This document shows, piece by piece, positions 14,278 through 24,519 of a DNA stretch of 64,000 nucleotides. A program made the position numbers and the translations under genes. This stretch comes from Antedon mediterranea (lineage: Eukaryota; Echinodermata; Crinoidea; Comatulida; Antedonidae). The notes beneath the pieces are model-generated. The model ran no database searches. It was given only the letters and a program-made list of their open reading frames with translations, and had not been told where the DNA came from. The stretch's first letter is position 1; each line of letters begins with the position of its first letter. Location of the stretch: positions 3,878,922 to 3,942,921 of the forward strand of contig NC_092678.1 in assembly GCF_964355755.1 (NCBI RefSeq), written 5' to 3'.

Positions 14278-14400
14278 CTGAGGACGATCAAAGCATATTG
14301 ATCGAAACATCGAGAACTGCGTCGAGAAACTCAACAGTTCTTTTCAGAACTAATACACATGGTGTTCCGCAAACTTTATATCAACATCATTCAATTCGTT
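14278..14400 (+). mobile_element. Repeat with hammerhead-like core (Penelope-like?)
   Basis: This copy runs from CTGAGGACGATCAAAGCATA to GTTCCGCAAACTTTATATCA. A diverged, partly deleted copy lies inverted at 20542-20618, which shows it is a dispersed element. CTGAGGA (14278-14284), a 6-bp stem GATCAA/TTGATC (14286-14291 with 14298-14303) and GAAAC (14304-14308) look like the conserved core of hammerhead ribozymes, which Penelope-like retroelements carry in their terminal repeats. One extra C (14285) breaks the ideal core, and stems I and III were not verified. Confidence 0.5.
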
Positions 14401-16565
14401 TGTCAAAACCTAATTCATACAATTGAATATGTAATTATTTTGGCAATCATTTTGAATTAAGTTAATATAAAATCAGCTGTATTTGCATATTCATTTAAAT
14501 GTATCCAAGTATGTAAATATGAAATTCAGTGTCAAGTTGTAGTGGCAGCTACAGTAGTACGGATGTCTTACAATATGGTTGAAAAAATGCTATATTGGAA
14601 ATGTGACATTAAATATAATCAACTATTTAAATTTAAATATATAATACTTTGTGTATATACATATGTATATTTGTATAAATGTTAATTTGCATAGAACATA
14701 TGTTGTTAAGCTGTAATATTCTCATTATTTAAGTTTTCCATATGCCCAGAAAAGGAAACAGTTGTTGAACCAAATACTTCATCCATTTCTATACATAAAA
14801 AATGTATTTAAATCAAAATCTATTAATTTAATTTAATACTTAATAATTTAAAGTAATACAATAAATACCTGTATAGTATGTACATTTTCATTACTATAGT
14901 ATTTAAATTATAAAACATTGTGAAAACTGTTCAATTTCCTCTCAACTGACAATATACAAAAACTGTGGAGGTCACAAACATTGAGGCGTCCGCACTGGAG
15001 TTTGTATAGTGTGTGTCTGTACCGCGTTTGTGCAACAAATTGTGAGTTTTGCTTGGCAATGTGAAAGGAGTATTAGACTTGTTTTTGGTCAATTCTATAG
15101 CCATTATCTGACAGATTTTCTCCCTCAGCAGTTATCTCCATTTTTTGGACAATAAAGGTATTGTAGTACCCAGTAACCTTTTTTGATTTGATTTCCAAAA
15201 TGTATTTATATTTTATTAAAGTAACAATTAAATGTTATCTCCAAACAGTAACTTGAATTTTGTTATATGTATTAAAAAAACAAAACTGAATCGAAATGTT
15301 TCTACTCAATAAAAATATATATATTCAGTTTAATGGCCAGTACTTAATTTAAACAGTAACATTATTTAACATAATTGATTGATGGTGCAACTTGACCCTT
15401 TTAAACTGCACGCAATCTCATCTAGGATTTTTTATTGCCGCAAACCGTACTGAAAGTTATATTACAGCCATCATTTCAATCACCAGTCATTATTTATGTT
15501 AATAGCAGTCAGGCCTTGAATTTTCATATTATTCTTACGATATTTAATCAATGACTCTTAAAAAGAAATTTCAAGGATTTGCCAATATTTCTAGATTATA
15601 TTTTTCTACTTTCTAAATCTAAAGTAGGTTATGAAAACAGGTTTGAGTACAAATACAATTAATGTTTTTGTTAAATAATGCAACAATAGCAACATAAAAA
15701 GAGCAAAATATTAAAGATTTACTATTAGGTTTATTAGGATTAAAATAATTATTTCATTAAACAGAAATTAATACAGACTTGTTTTCATTGTTTTCTAACT
15801 ACCTAGTTAGAGGTCTGTCTTTGAGGGCATTTTGTAGCGGATTCAGTATGGGATTCCGAGACCTAAACAATTATAAAATAACATTTTGTGATTATTCTAA
15901 TTTTTTACATTTTGCATTGTATTTTCCTAAATTTAATGGGGTAAAGTAATTTTTTTTAAAGCGAATTTTGTGAGGCTCAATACAGCTACTGTATTTTTTT
16001 TTTCTGTTTGTTTAATTTGTTATGCATCTGTAATTTGGTTACTTAGAAAATAGTAAATTTAGGCTTGAATGCCACAAATGGTATAACTATGATTAAATAA
16101 ACACTGCATCTCCACACTAAAATTGAATTTATGTTAAAAATGAATTCTGTCACATATGACAGCTTAGTACTAATTACGGCATTCCTCAGCAAGTGTTTGC
16201 AATTCTATATCTACAGCAATGAGATGAAAGATATCTAATAATACACTGAATCATCAAATGCGTTTATGTCCAAAATTGTATGTCAAGAGTGTCAGAAGCT
16301 ATGATGAAATATGACATATGATAGTTTACTAATAGGAAAATGCCTAGTTTATAATTACAACCATCCCTCTAATTATAGACCACTATTTTAAGATAATGAT
16401 GTTGACACAAAATGTCGGTAGCCTATAACATAGCAAAGCTTCTAAAACAATAAAAAGTCATAACATTTCTGGAATTTAGTATTTTAAGAATCAAAGAAAC
16501 TAATTCCTAAAAGAACTATGGCATGCAGACACATAAAATCAATTTAGAATTGTGCAATTGTTAAG
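14401..16565. other. AT-rich non-coding stretch
   Basis: No exon or element I can define. A less AT-rich patch at 14985-15130 may be old repeat sequence, but no partner copy was found. Confidence 0.4.
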
Positions 16566-16724
16566 CTCTGTCTAAACTATCTAACTACTTTGAAAACAAA
16601 ATTGTGATGTACCCAAATATGGTAGTGATATGCTTAAAAATGGTAGTGCTAAGACATAATCATGTCCATATATATGGGCACATCACATATTTTTGTCACA
16701 TAAAGTTTGATAGTGTAGACAGAG
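16566..16724. mobile_element. MITE, 159 bp, long terminal inverted repeats
   Basis: CTCTGTCTAAACTATCTAAC (16566) matches the reverse complement of the right end, CTCTGTCTACACTATCAAAC (from 16724). Similarity continues inwards for about 55 bases (..TTTG..ACAAAA..TGTGATGT.CCCA.ATATGG), so nearly the whole element is a foldback. It has no coding capacity. I could not define a target-site duplication, so no superfamily is given. The 78-codon open frame across it is an artefact. Confidence 0.8.
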
Positions 16725-17538
16725 ATTTAGGACAAAAATGTGATTTAAACATTACAAAGTGCTCTGGTATCCCAGTATCCAATCCACAGTTATTATTAGC
16801 AACACAACTAATGCAAAGCCTCCGTTACATTCTTGGTTAAGTCAGGCACTCCAACCTGTCTTTACAACAAGCATTAAAACAATACTATCAAATATTTATA
16901 TATTTCCTTGAGAACGGCTAAAAGTGCATAGATTTTATCACAAATGCAAAAGAAAATCCAACCACCAATTACAAGATTTCACAAACGTAAAAATTATTTC
17001 TAAAAGTCAAGTTATAAATAACCTTAGACTGGTTTTAGAGAATAAGTTAGTAAAACTTTGATTCAAAACAGAACAAGATCTCTGAATTTTGATTTCAAAA
17101 AAAGAAAGTGCTTCTATTGAAAGGAACTTTTACCACCTATTAATTACTAACATTTCAAAAGCATATAATAATATGGTGTCTATAAAAAAGAAAACCATAG
17201 ACACACTGCAAGCATGCAAACAAAACAAAAAAAAAAGGCTAATTTCTACAGTTAAGAGTTATTCAAAGCATGCATGAAAACACAAAAACAAAATTACTTC
17301 CACCGCACACAGTACTAAATTTCTTTAGCACCTTTTACTTACCAATTTGAAATGCCAAACCTACAAATATGGTAGTACACATGTTACTGTAAAATATCGT
17401 ATTGCGTAGGTAGCCTAGACAACACAAAGATTTTAATGTCACCTGAACAGTTTTAATAAAACGGTGATTGATGTTTCATGAACAGGATACATAAGGGTAA
17501 CATCATTTACAGTGTTAATGTACGATTTTTTTTAAAAA
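16725..17538. other. Non-coding stretch
   Basis: Downstream flank of the ZZ/EF-hand gene; probably contains its 3' UTR end. No exon or element recognised. Confidence 0.4.
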
Positions 17539-17678
17539 GGGAGCTTTCGATTTTTGACGACCTAGGAACGAGCTAGGTCAGGTCAACCTAAAAACCATTA
17601 AAATTGTGTTGTGGTGGGAAGAGAGGAACTTTACCGCATACGAATAATTAGTTAGGTCTTCGCAAATCAAAAGCTCCC
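17539..17678. mobile_element. Small foldback MITE beside gene 3' end
   Basis: GGGAGCTTTCGATTTTTGAC (17539) is inverted at the right end as GGGAGCTTTTGATTTGCGAA, and both continue into GACCTA. The element is about 140 bp, has no coding capacity, and lies 84 bases beyond the stop codon of the ZZ/EF-hand gene, so it is probably in its 3' UTR. Target-site duplication not resolved. Confidence 0.7.
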
Positions 17679-17761
17679 CATTATCAGTTAAAAGAAAATT
17701 CATGCTACATAAACATAAATTGTTAGTTGAGCAAGCATCTTACCAGTATGATTGGCATTGT

Positions 17762-20700
17762 TCAGAAAATTGTACCAAGTGCATCAAACCATGTGATTAA
17801 GCTTGGGTCAATGCTGGTCAACCGGTCAAACTCTGCAAGACCAATCCTAAAAAACCAAGATGTATTTTCATCATCATGTGAGTCCCCAATTGCAATAAAT
17901 GTTTAATCTAATCATATGTGGAGAGAAGGAATTATTTTCTGTGCACACAAGTCAGGTGACATGCTTTGCGCACAAGTCAGGTGACATGCTTTGCACACAA
18001 GTCAGGTGACATGCTTTGCACACAAGTCAGGTGACATGTTTTGCAAACAAGTCAGGTGACCTGCTTTGCACACAAGTCAGGTGACCTGCTTTGTACAAAT
18101 AGCTCTTTCATTTATCATTACCTGCCCTTGTCATCTAATCTGGCTATCTTGAATACATTCTCTACCATCTCCTCAATTGCATCTTGACACATGGCCTCCA
18201 TTACTGGCCACATGTCTTCTCTGAAGAAGAAGTAATCAAACATTAGTATACTGTACAAACGCCAATAAAGGATGACTGGCTACAACCTAAAACATAACAT
18301 TGCCAAAGTAATCGCAACCTCTGTTAGCGGTTTTCTTTGCCTACTAACCACCTCTAAAACAACCGTAAAACATTGAAAATAACCACTAGTTAGAGGATCT
18401 TGAATCAATTCAATTACACACCTGAAGTGTCAAACGCTCCATTTGCATTTCTAGAAGAAATTTTTTTATTTGGTTGCGTACCTTGTACCTGGATTGCTCG
18501 GTAGAGGCATCTTGGAATTATAAGCGAGGGTGAAATCTGAACCTCTTGGGATTGGTGCGCTAAACATCGATGAAACAGGACGTCCTTTGTTGTCATCAAA
18601 ATTTATCATCTAACAAAATTTATGTTTGAAATATATAAAACAAGAAACCATAACATTTTTCAACAGTGGATTTGAGCCTTTCTTTCTCTTAACTTGTGAG
18701 TGAAGCCATTCGCCAACAAAACTGCTGTACGAGATCTGTGAATATTCACTATCATTATATTATTACAGTATATAAATCCAATTATTTATAGTTTATTTAT
18801 ATTATTTTATTTTGTTATTACCATTTCTTCTTCACATGCTTTCACAACATCTCTTACTAGCTCAATTGTAACATAAAAATATGCTTTGAAAATCTTGCGC
18901 AAGTTATCTCTGCTCAGTGCACCCAAGTTCTCAAGATCGTAACCTTCAAAAACATCTAAGAAAAAAAAAGACAAAATAGATACAATAATTGTCGTTTCCT
19001 CTGTTAGTTGATATGAAATCAAAAGTAACTAACATATTATTAAATATTGGTAACATTAATCAATCACATGGACACAGAATGCCATATACAATAATAAAAA
19101 TATACTTGCATTTCAATTTATCTTTTATGGTTCCTTTCACAAGAACAGAAAGACCATGAACATATTCAGTGAAGTTAATGTAGCCATCTCCATCTGCATC
19201 ATAAAACTGAATAATAATGATGCAATGATAATAAAGCAGAAGTATATCGGAATAGCATAGGTGTGTTGATCATGGTCCTATACTGGACTCTCTGAGAGAA
19301 GTCATGTACTAAAGAGGTCACCCAGTTTAAAGAAATAAATCAAAACACTGTTTTGTGTTTGTGTAAACAGAACTTTATTTAATAATAATATTTATTACAC
19401 AAACAAACATATTAGTACAAGCAGCGACATATACAGATGGAATATGTTACTGCAACAAGATTTTACCTTAAACATTCTGTCCATAAGTAAGTTCTTCTCA
19501 ACCCCGAGTGAGCCTAGACATTGATCAAACACTTCTCTTGTTATGCCCTGCTCTTTGGTACATATAATAAAATACTGGATGTACAAGGCTTCAATCTCAA
19601 AATGGTCAACTACAATCAGGAAATTACAATCAAGAAATTAACAACGTATTGTACTGTATAATACAGTCAGTACTCCTCCAGACTTTTAAGATATCATAGA
19701 CCTACATATATACTATGTAAATCATAAATCAGCCCAAGAAGTTTATAAGCAAGTTTACTAGTTTTGAAAGAAAGCAGAGACACAGTATAAAAATATCTTA
19801 AGATAGCAATATTGGTATCAGTGAGCAAAAGGGTGTTCAGGAGAAACAAAAACGGCCATTAAGCAAAAAAAAAAAACTCGCCAGCCCGGAGAGACAGGCA
19901 GCACTGGGAGATATGACTTATGCCTGTGTATCGTATCATGGTCAAGGACTGTGTGCATCTCATCTGCTACGCCCCTACGATCCTCTAGGTCATGGACAGC
20001 TAGAACAAAATATCAAGACCTCCAGTAATATATGTTAAGGTTTTCATTCAACTTTCAAGTTATTTGTTTCCATGTTTTGAAGGGGGAAAAACCACTCCTA
20101 CTTACAAAATGTTTCACTTTTTAATTTACACAAGTCATCCCAAGTTAGTTCTTGCTTATTATATTCTTGGCCTAAAATTGAAAACAAATATTATTGTCAA
20201 TTCAGAATAGTTAGTATGTTAGAATACACAAGGTCTCAAGACAAATATAATAGACGATTGGAGGGGGTTTAAAATACTGTAAAGAATATCAACAGTTTTT
20301 TATAAACAACATTTCTTTAGTTTTAATTTATGTCAAAGGAAACGTGTGTTATTGAATTACATACCAGGGTAAAAAGGTTTCATTAAAATGTTTCTAGGAT
20401 TAGCCAATGGTGGAATAGGTATCTTGATCTTCATAAAGGTATGCGTTTTGTTGTGTGAATCATGCGGTTCACATCGTTCACAAACATCATAATCAACGCA
20501 GTTGGAACACTATAAAAAGTATTATTTTAAAATATTAGGAATTAAAATTGTTGATATAAAGTTTGCGGTACACGACGTATAATAGTTCTGAAATCAATAT
20601 GCTTTGATCGTCCTCAGGTGTGAGAATGTTTGGTTTACCGTATCAACATTTGATTTCGCCATGCGAACCTTCAAACAATAAATTATAAATTGACAACAAA

Positions 20701-21708
20701 AAAATATTCTCTACCTTGTATCTGATGCCACAGATTGGATTGGCACTGCATGTATTACAAGTGATTCCACGATGAATTATGCCCTCTATAGAAAACAAAA
20801 AAAACAATGAATATCATGTGGTGTTTAGTATTGCCTTTTACACTATTTGTAATTCATGTCTTAAAAAAGAAAGAAATAAGGTTCCGAGTGTCTATGCTTT
20901 GTAGTAAGTCAAGGACCAGAAAGCAATTGAGGAAGCACATCCTAATGTTCCTGTATGTGCACAATGAACTATGACCCAACTAATTTTGGGTCAAAGGTTG
21001 TTGAAAAATCAAATCTCCATATTACCTGTGCGAGATTGATCCTCAGCAATATTAAACAGCAGATTAAACAAACTTTGATTATCCTGATGGACGTAAAGAC
21101 CACCTGCCTGAGGACTTCCAATCTCTTCCGGTGGAATTTCGTGCGAGGGTGTGGCAAGCAAAGAATGCTGTGTGCTTATCATAGTGTCTGTTGGTCTGAA
21201 AGAACGTGCTGGGGTAGTTAGGAGTACGTCACCAACTTGCCGATTACTTGTGTTCAGACTAGGACTGTTGTCTATCTCACTAGTGTGGATTATTTCACCA
21301 GCATCTGAATAGATAAAAAAAATGCTAAACAATCAACTGTAATATTGCTCAAATATTATGTTCCAAGTTGTCGAGCAGGTGTCTGTTCGAAGGGCATTAC
21401 TGTATGAATTGAGAATAACTCCATAAGATAAAAATTTCATTTGGTCTAAAATAAAATGCGATTCTGGTAGTTTATTAAGAGAGCAAGGATGCAGTATGTG
21501 GGTCTGGTGAATGTCAAAATGTTAAGGAAGTGTTTGAAATAATTTATAAATAAATGGCCCTTTAAAACAAATACATCAACGATTGATGTTTATTACCTAT
21601 TATTTTATTATCTAGCTTCTTAAACTTTTTCCAGTTTGAAAAAACCATAGCACCTGAAACCCCAGCAGCTATACCTACTGCTAAAGTCCCAATGTATTTC
21701 AGATCCAT
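17762..21708 (-). CDS. Membrane-anchored ZZ zinc finger and EF-hand protein
   Basis: About 460 residues. Exons read on the minus strand: 21597-21708, 21026-21304, 20715-20785, 20365-20509, 20106-20171, 19467-19609, 19110-19206, 18832 region (18822-18955), 18489-18609, optional 18420-18450, 18122-18220, 17762-17846. Residues 6-24 form a hydrophobic helix followed by a lysine-rich stretch, so the protein is probably anchored by its N terminus to an organelle or ER membrane facing the cytosol. A Ser/Thr/Pro-rich linker follows. A ZZ finger covers about 135-177 (C140, C143, C155, C158, C164, C167, then H173/H177). A canonical EF-hand loop DADGDGYINFTE lies at 275-286, and a second, degenerate loop starts at D311. 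A third DDKGRIGLAEF segment near the C terminus resembles a shortened loop. The ZZ finger suggests protein binding and the EF-hand calcium response. I do not recognise a named orthologue. Intron 7 uses a GC donor. The 18420-18450 exon and its join to the next exon are uncertain. Confidence 0.85.
17942..18094. repeat. 25-bp tandem repeat, six copies, in last intron
   Basis: The unit ACACAAGTCAGGTGACATGC + TTTGC is repeated six times with few changes; late copies have GACCTGC. Each copy holds CAGGTG, an E-box word. The array is in the last intron of the ZZ/EF-hand gene, 28 bases from the donor of the previous exon (18122). Confidence 0.9.
19262..19343 (+). mobile_element. Truncated SINE tail, second copy
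   Basis: This segment matches the last 80 bases of the SINE at 12051-12360: TTGATCATGG / CTGATCACCA, GGGCCCTCTGGGAGA / GGACTCTCTGAGAGA, CTGAAGAGGTTACCCAGT / CTAAAGAGGTCACCCAGT, and the same A/T tail. It lies in an intron of the ZZ/EF-hand gene and lacks the tRNA head, as expected for a 5'-truncated insertion. Confidence 0.75.
19862..19995. repeat. GC-richer insertion in intron, possible repeat
   Basis: An A-run (19866-19877) is followed by about 120 bases much richer in G+C than the intron around it (CTCGCCAGCCCGGAGAGACA ... CTACGCCCCTACGATCCTCT). This looks like a short interspersed insertion with an A/T-rich border. I cannot name a family and found no second copy in the window. Confidence 0.3.
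20542..20618 (-). mobile_element. Second, deleted copy of the hammerhead-like repeat
   Basis: Read on the minus strand it starts CCTGAGGACGATCAAAGCAT and ends CCGCAAACTTTATATCAACA, like the copy at 14278. About 40 internal bases are missing, including the GAAAC half of the hammerhead-like core. It lies in the intron between the two exons that build the ZZ finger. Confidence 0.75.
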
Positions 21709-22576
21709 CCTGTTCAATAAAAAGAAATAATGTCATTCAAAGTTTAGAAATTTTCCTTAAATATAGGCCTAGCGGTAGTAGGATGATTTGGCCCAACATG
21801 GTGCTTCAGCCGTCATTTAAATGAAATAACCTTTTTTTTTATGTATTCTTCGATAATTAATGTTTCATTCAACCAGTCCAGGAATCAATTCAACATGGCT
21901 AAAACACACAAACAATTTAAAATGTAATTTTCCTAATATCATCAGGCATAAAATAGAACTGAATACATATAATATAATTGTTAGTTTAAACACTACGTTT
22001 CGGCTTACTACAAAGTTGTATGTTGCGGGCAAAAAAGTGGGCCGAATCGTCCAACGAAATATGGGCCGAATCATCCCGGCTTACTAGGTGAGATCTACGC
22101 GGCGACGCAGGTGTCTACACCAGCCTAGAGGCTAGGCCTAGGCCTAGCTAATAAAACTACGACTACTACTAGCACGTCGATGGTCTAGGCCTAGGTAGCT
22201 AAAATTAGCCCTACCTTAGCCAAGCAAGATTTAAGCACACTTAAAAACATGTTTATTAAACATTATGGAGCTTTTTATAAGTATTTTGTTGCAATTTTTC
22301 ACTCCCAATCACCAAAAAAAAAACAAGGAATGTTGAAAATTCGCGCACATGAGTGGTGGCGCTATTGATGTGTTGCTTATAAAACTATTTAATATTAAAT
22401 TAAAGGTAGTATTGTATTTTCTACAATGATATTTAAAACACAGTTAATATAAATTAAGTATTGCAAAATATTTAATATAGAAATAATATGATATATAGTG
22501 TTTTTATATTAATAGATATCAAAGAACTCTTATAGCTTTTGTGAGCGAGGCGAAAGTGAGGTGGGGATAAAACAAC
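21709..22576. promoter_or_regulatory. Divergent promoter region, ZZ/EF-hand gene and NDUFA5
   Basis: The start codons of the two divergent genes are 868 bases apart, so both promoters and 5' UTRs must lie here unless far-upstream exons exist. The interval contains a 321-bp foldback element, four TAGGCCTA palindromes in its middle part, and a small CG-containing patch (TCGCGCACATGAGTGGTGGC, about 22340). No TATA box stands out at a convincing distance from either start. Which gene uses which part cannot be decided from sequence. Confidence 0.5.
21768..22088. mobile_element. Foldback MITE in the divergent promoter
   Basis: The left end CCTAG..GGATGATTTGGCCCA (21768-21795) is matched by the reverse complement of the right end, CCTAG..GGATGATTCGGCCCA (22062-22088). 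An extra internal GGGCCGAATCGTCC (22038) repeats the right terminal word. It has no coding capacity; open frames on both strands mirror each other. It starts 60 bases from the start codon of the ZZ/EF-hand gene, so it probably contributes to that gene's 5' UTR or promoter. Confidence 0.7.
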
Positions 22577-24300
22577 ATGGCGGGTGTAGTCAAAAAGGTG
22601 TCAAACATTTTTTAATTAAAAATATATGTTTAATGCTATAATTTAGAAAATGTAATGTCTTGTCATTTTGTATTATTTATATATGTCACTGTTAAAGATT
22701 ATTGAATAATAGGCAAGGCCTTCTTAGTCTATAATTTCAGTTCTCCTAGCTAGGCCTAGCTAGTAGGCCTAACGATATTTTACAATACTGAGTCTGAGTG
22801 AGGGGTTATCAGGCGCGATTAGTTATATTTTTATGCGAGAGGTCAGGCGAACTGGGCCTAGCTTTTTTTTTTAATACCAAGCAAGTTATAGGTGTAACTG
22901 CAAAACCTTCATTTTATTATTTTAGGTTTAGACCCCTAATTATAAATATTAATTAGAATAGTACAGTAATTAATGAGTAAATGAATATGAAAAAAATAAT
23001 AAAAATGCAAAATACATACATACATATATACATTTGAGCCTAAATAATTTGAGGTTGTTTTTATTATATCCACAGACAACTGGACTTGTTGGTCTTGCTG
23101 TTCGTGCAAAACCACATGATGTAAGTTAACAAAGCATAATGCAACAAAATCAAAAGAGTCAATACATATCATTGTTTTATTTACCTATTAGTATTATGGT
23201 GTTTTTGTTTACTAATAAATAGGCACTGAAAGGCATATACAAGAAGGTACTGGGTGTGGTGGCCAACATGCCAGAAGATGCAGCCTACAGACAGTATACA
23301 GAAGAAATCGTCAATGAACGTTTAGGTTATATAAATACAGTTAGTATAATATCTTTTTCGCCTATTTATCATAAGTGGGTTACCATTTCTGGATTCTACA
23401 ATTCCAATTTAATATAAAACTTACAACTGCCCATAACGGCATCACCTCTATGTTAGTCTTAAGTGCAACACAAAAAAACTTCCCAGAATTTGTTTTTAAA
23501 TATGAAAGTTAATTAACTTATCTTTTCTAGGAACCAGATATTAGTAAATTAGAAAGCAAGATTGATTGTGGACAAATAGAAGAAGTTGTTTTACAGGTAA
23601 TAATTTCTTATGAATGAATACTTTACATCTTTGTTTAATATTTGTTAAACATTTATCTTACAGTACAAGCTTTGTTGTTAAAATACTTCTTTCGGACCAG
23701 GGTTGTAGGGTGTCATTCTTTCTAATGGTTTAATCACTTAAATTAAGAAATAGATATATTAAGTATTCATTTGGGACATGGCAAAGAAGATTAAATTAAG
23801 GAGTCTGTAATTGGATAGAGAATTGTTCTTATTATATAGAGTACTTTTTTTTAAAGATAGTATAATAAACGAGCCGTACAAATGATCAGGGACTCTGCCG
23901 GGAGTATTTTATTTCTCAGTTTCTTTCGAGTCTAATTACTTAGTCCAATTAACTATAATTATATAACAAAGGAAAGGATATGTTCACCTTCTGCCTGTTG
24001 CAATGCACCACAAAATGTGTAAAGTGAATAGATTGGCGCCCTCTTTATTTATGCAATATGCCTTTGCGTGTGTATCTGTAAGTATTATTAGAAAAACACA
24101 ATGTTAGTGAGTTTAATAAGATAACAGAATTACCAATTACGTGTGTTGGTTTCCTATTCACAAACTTTCAAATAAAATTACAATATCTTCTAATTTTCTA
24201 GGCCCAAGCTGAATTATCGTTGGCTCGTAAAATGCTGGAATGGAAGGCATGGGAACCATTGATAGAAGATGCTCCTGAAGGACAATGGAAGTGGCCATGA
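22577..24300 (+). CDS. NDUFA5: NADH dehydrogenase 1 alpha subcomplex subunit 5
   Basis: Five exons, all joined in phase 0: 22577-22597, 23076-23120, 23223-23339, 23531-23596, 24202-24300; 115 residues, against 116 in human. Key stretches are TGLVGLAV (residues 9-16), [30 protein letters not shown], and the C-terminal [16 protein letters not shown], typical of NDUFA5 (B13). It is an accessory subunit of mitochondrial respiratory complex I, in the matrix-side Q module; it has no catalytic residues. The start is fixed by a good context (AACAACATGG) and by length. The donor of exon 3 is GTTAGT and the other splice sites are ordinary. Nuclear-encoded, with import through an uncleaved N-terminal region as known for the family. 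Confidence 0.97.
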
Positions 24301-24493
24301 ATACACCCTATACTCAAATGGAATAGCCTTTACCTGCCTGTGTTAATAACGGTCCGAATGTCTAATTGCCAATATTTGGTTAAATTAATGAGAAAGGTTT
24401 AAGATAATTATTTAGCAAAGATAATAAACTACTGAGTTTCGTCCAGTTAAAATCAAAGTTTATGAAGTGGAGTTTGTTTATTGTGTTTTGAAA

Positions 24494-24499
24494 AATAAA
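24494..24499 (+). terminator. Poly(A) signal of NDUFA5
   Basis: AATAAA lies 194 bases after the stop codon, followed within 30 bases by a GT/T-rich stretch (GAGTGTTCTTTATTC), the usual layout of a cleavage and polyadenylation site. Confidence 0.6.
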
Positions 24500-24519
24500 C
24501 ATGAACAAAATATAAAAGT

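Noticed and set aside
21860-22087. Overlapping frames of about 70-75 codons on both strands
   Set aside because: They mirror each other because the region is an inverted-repeat element.
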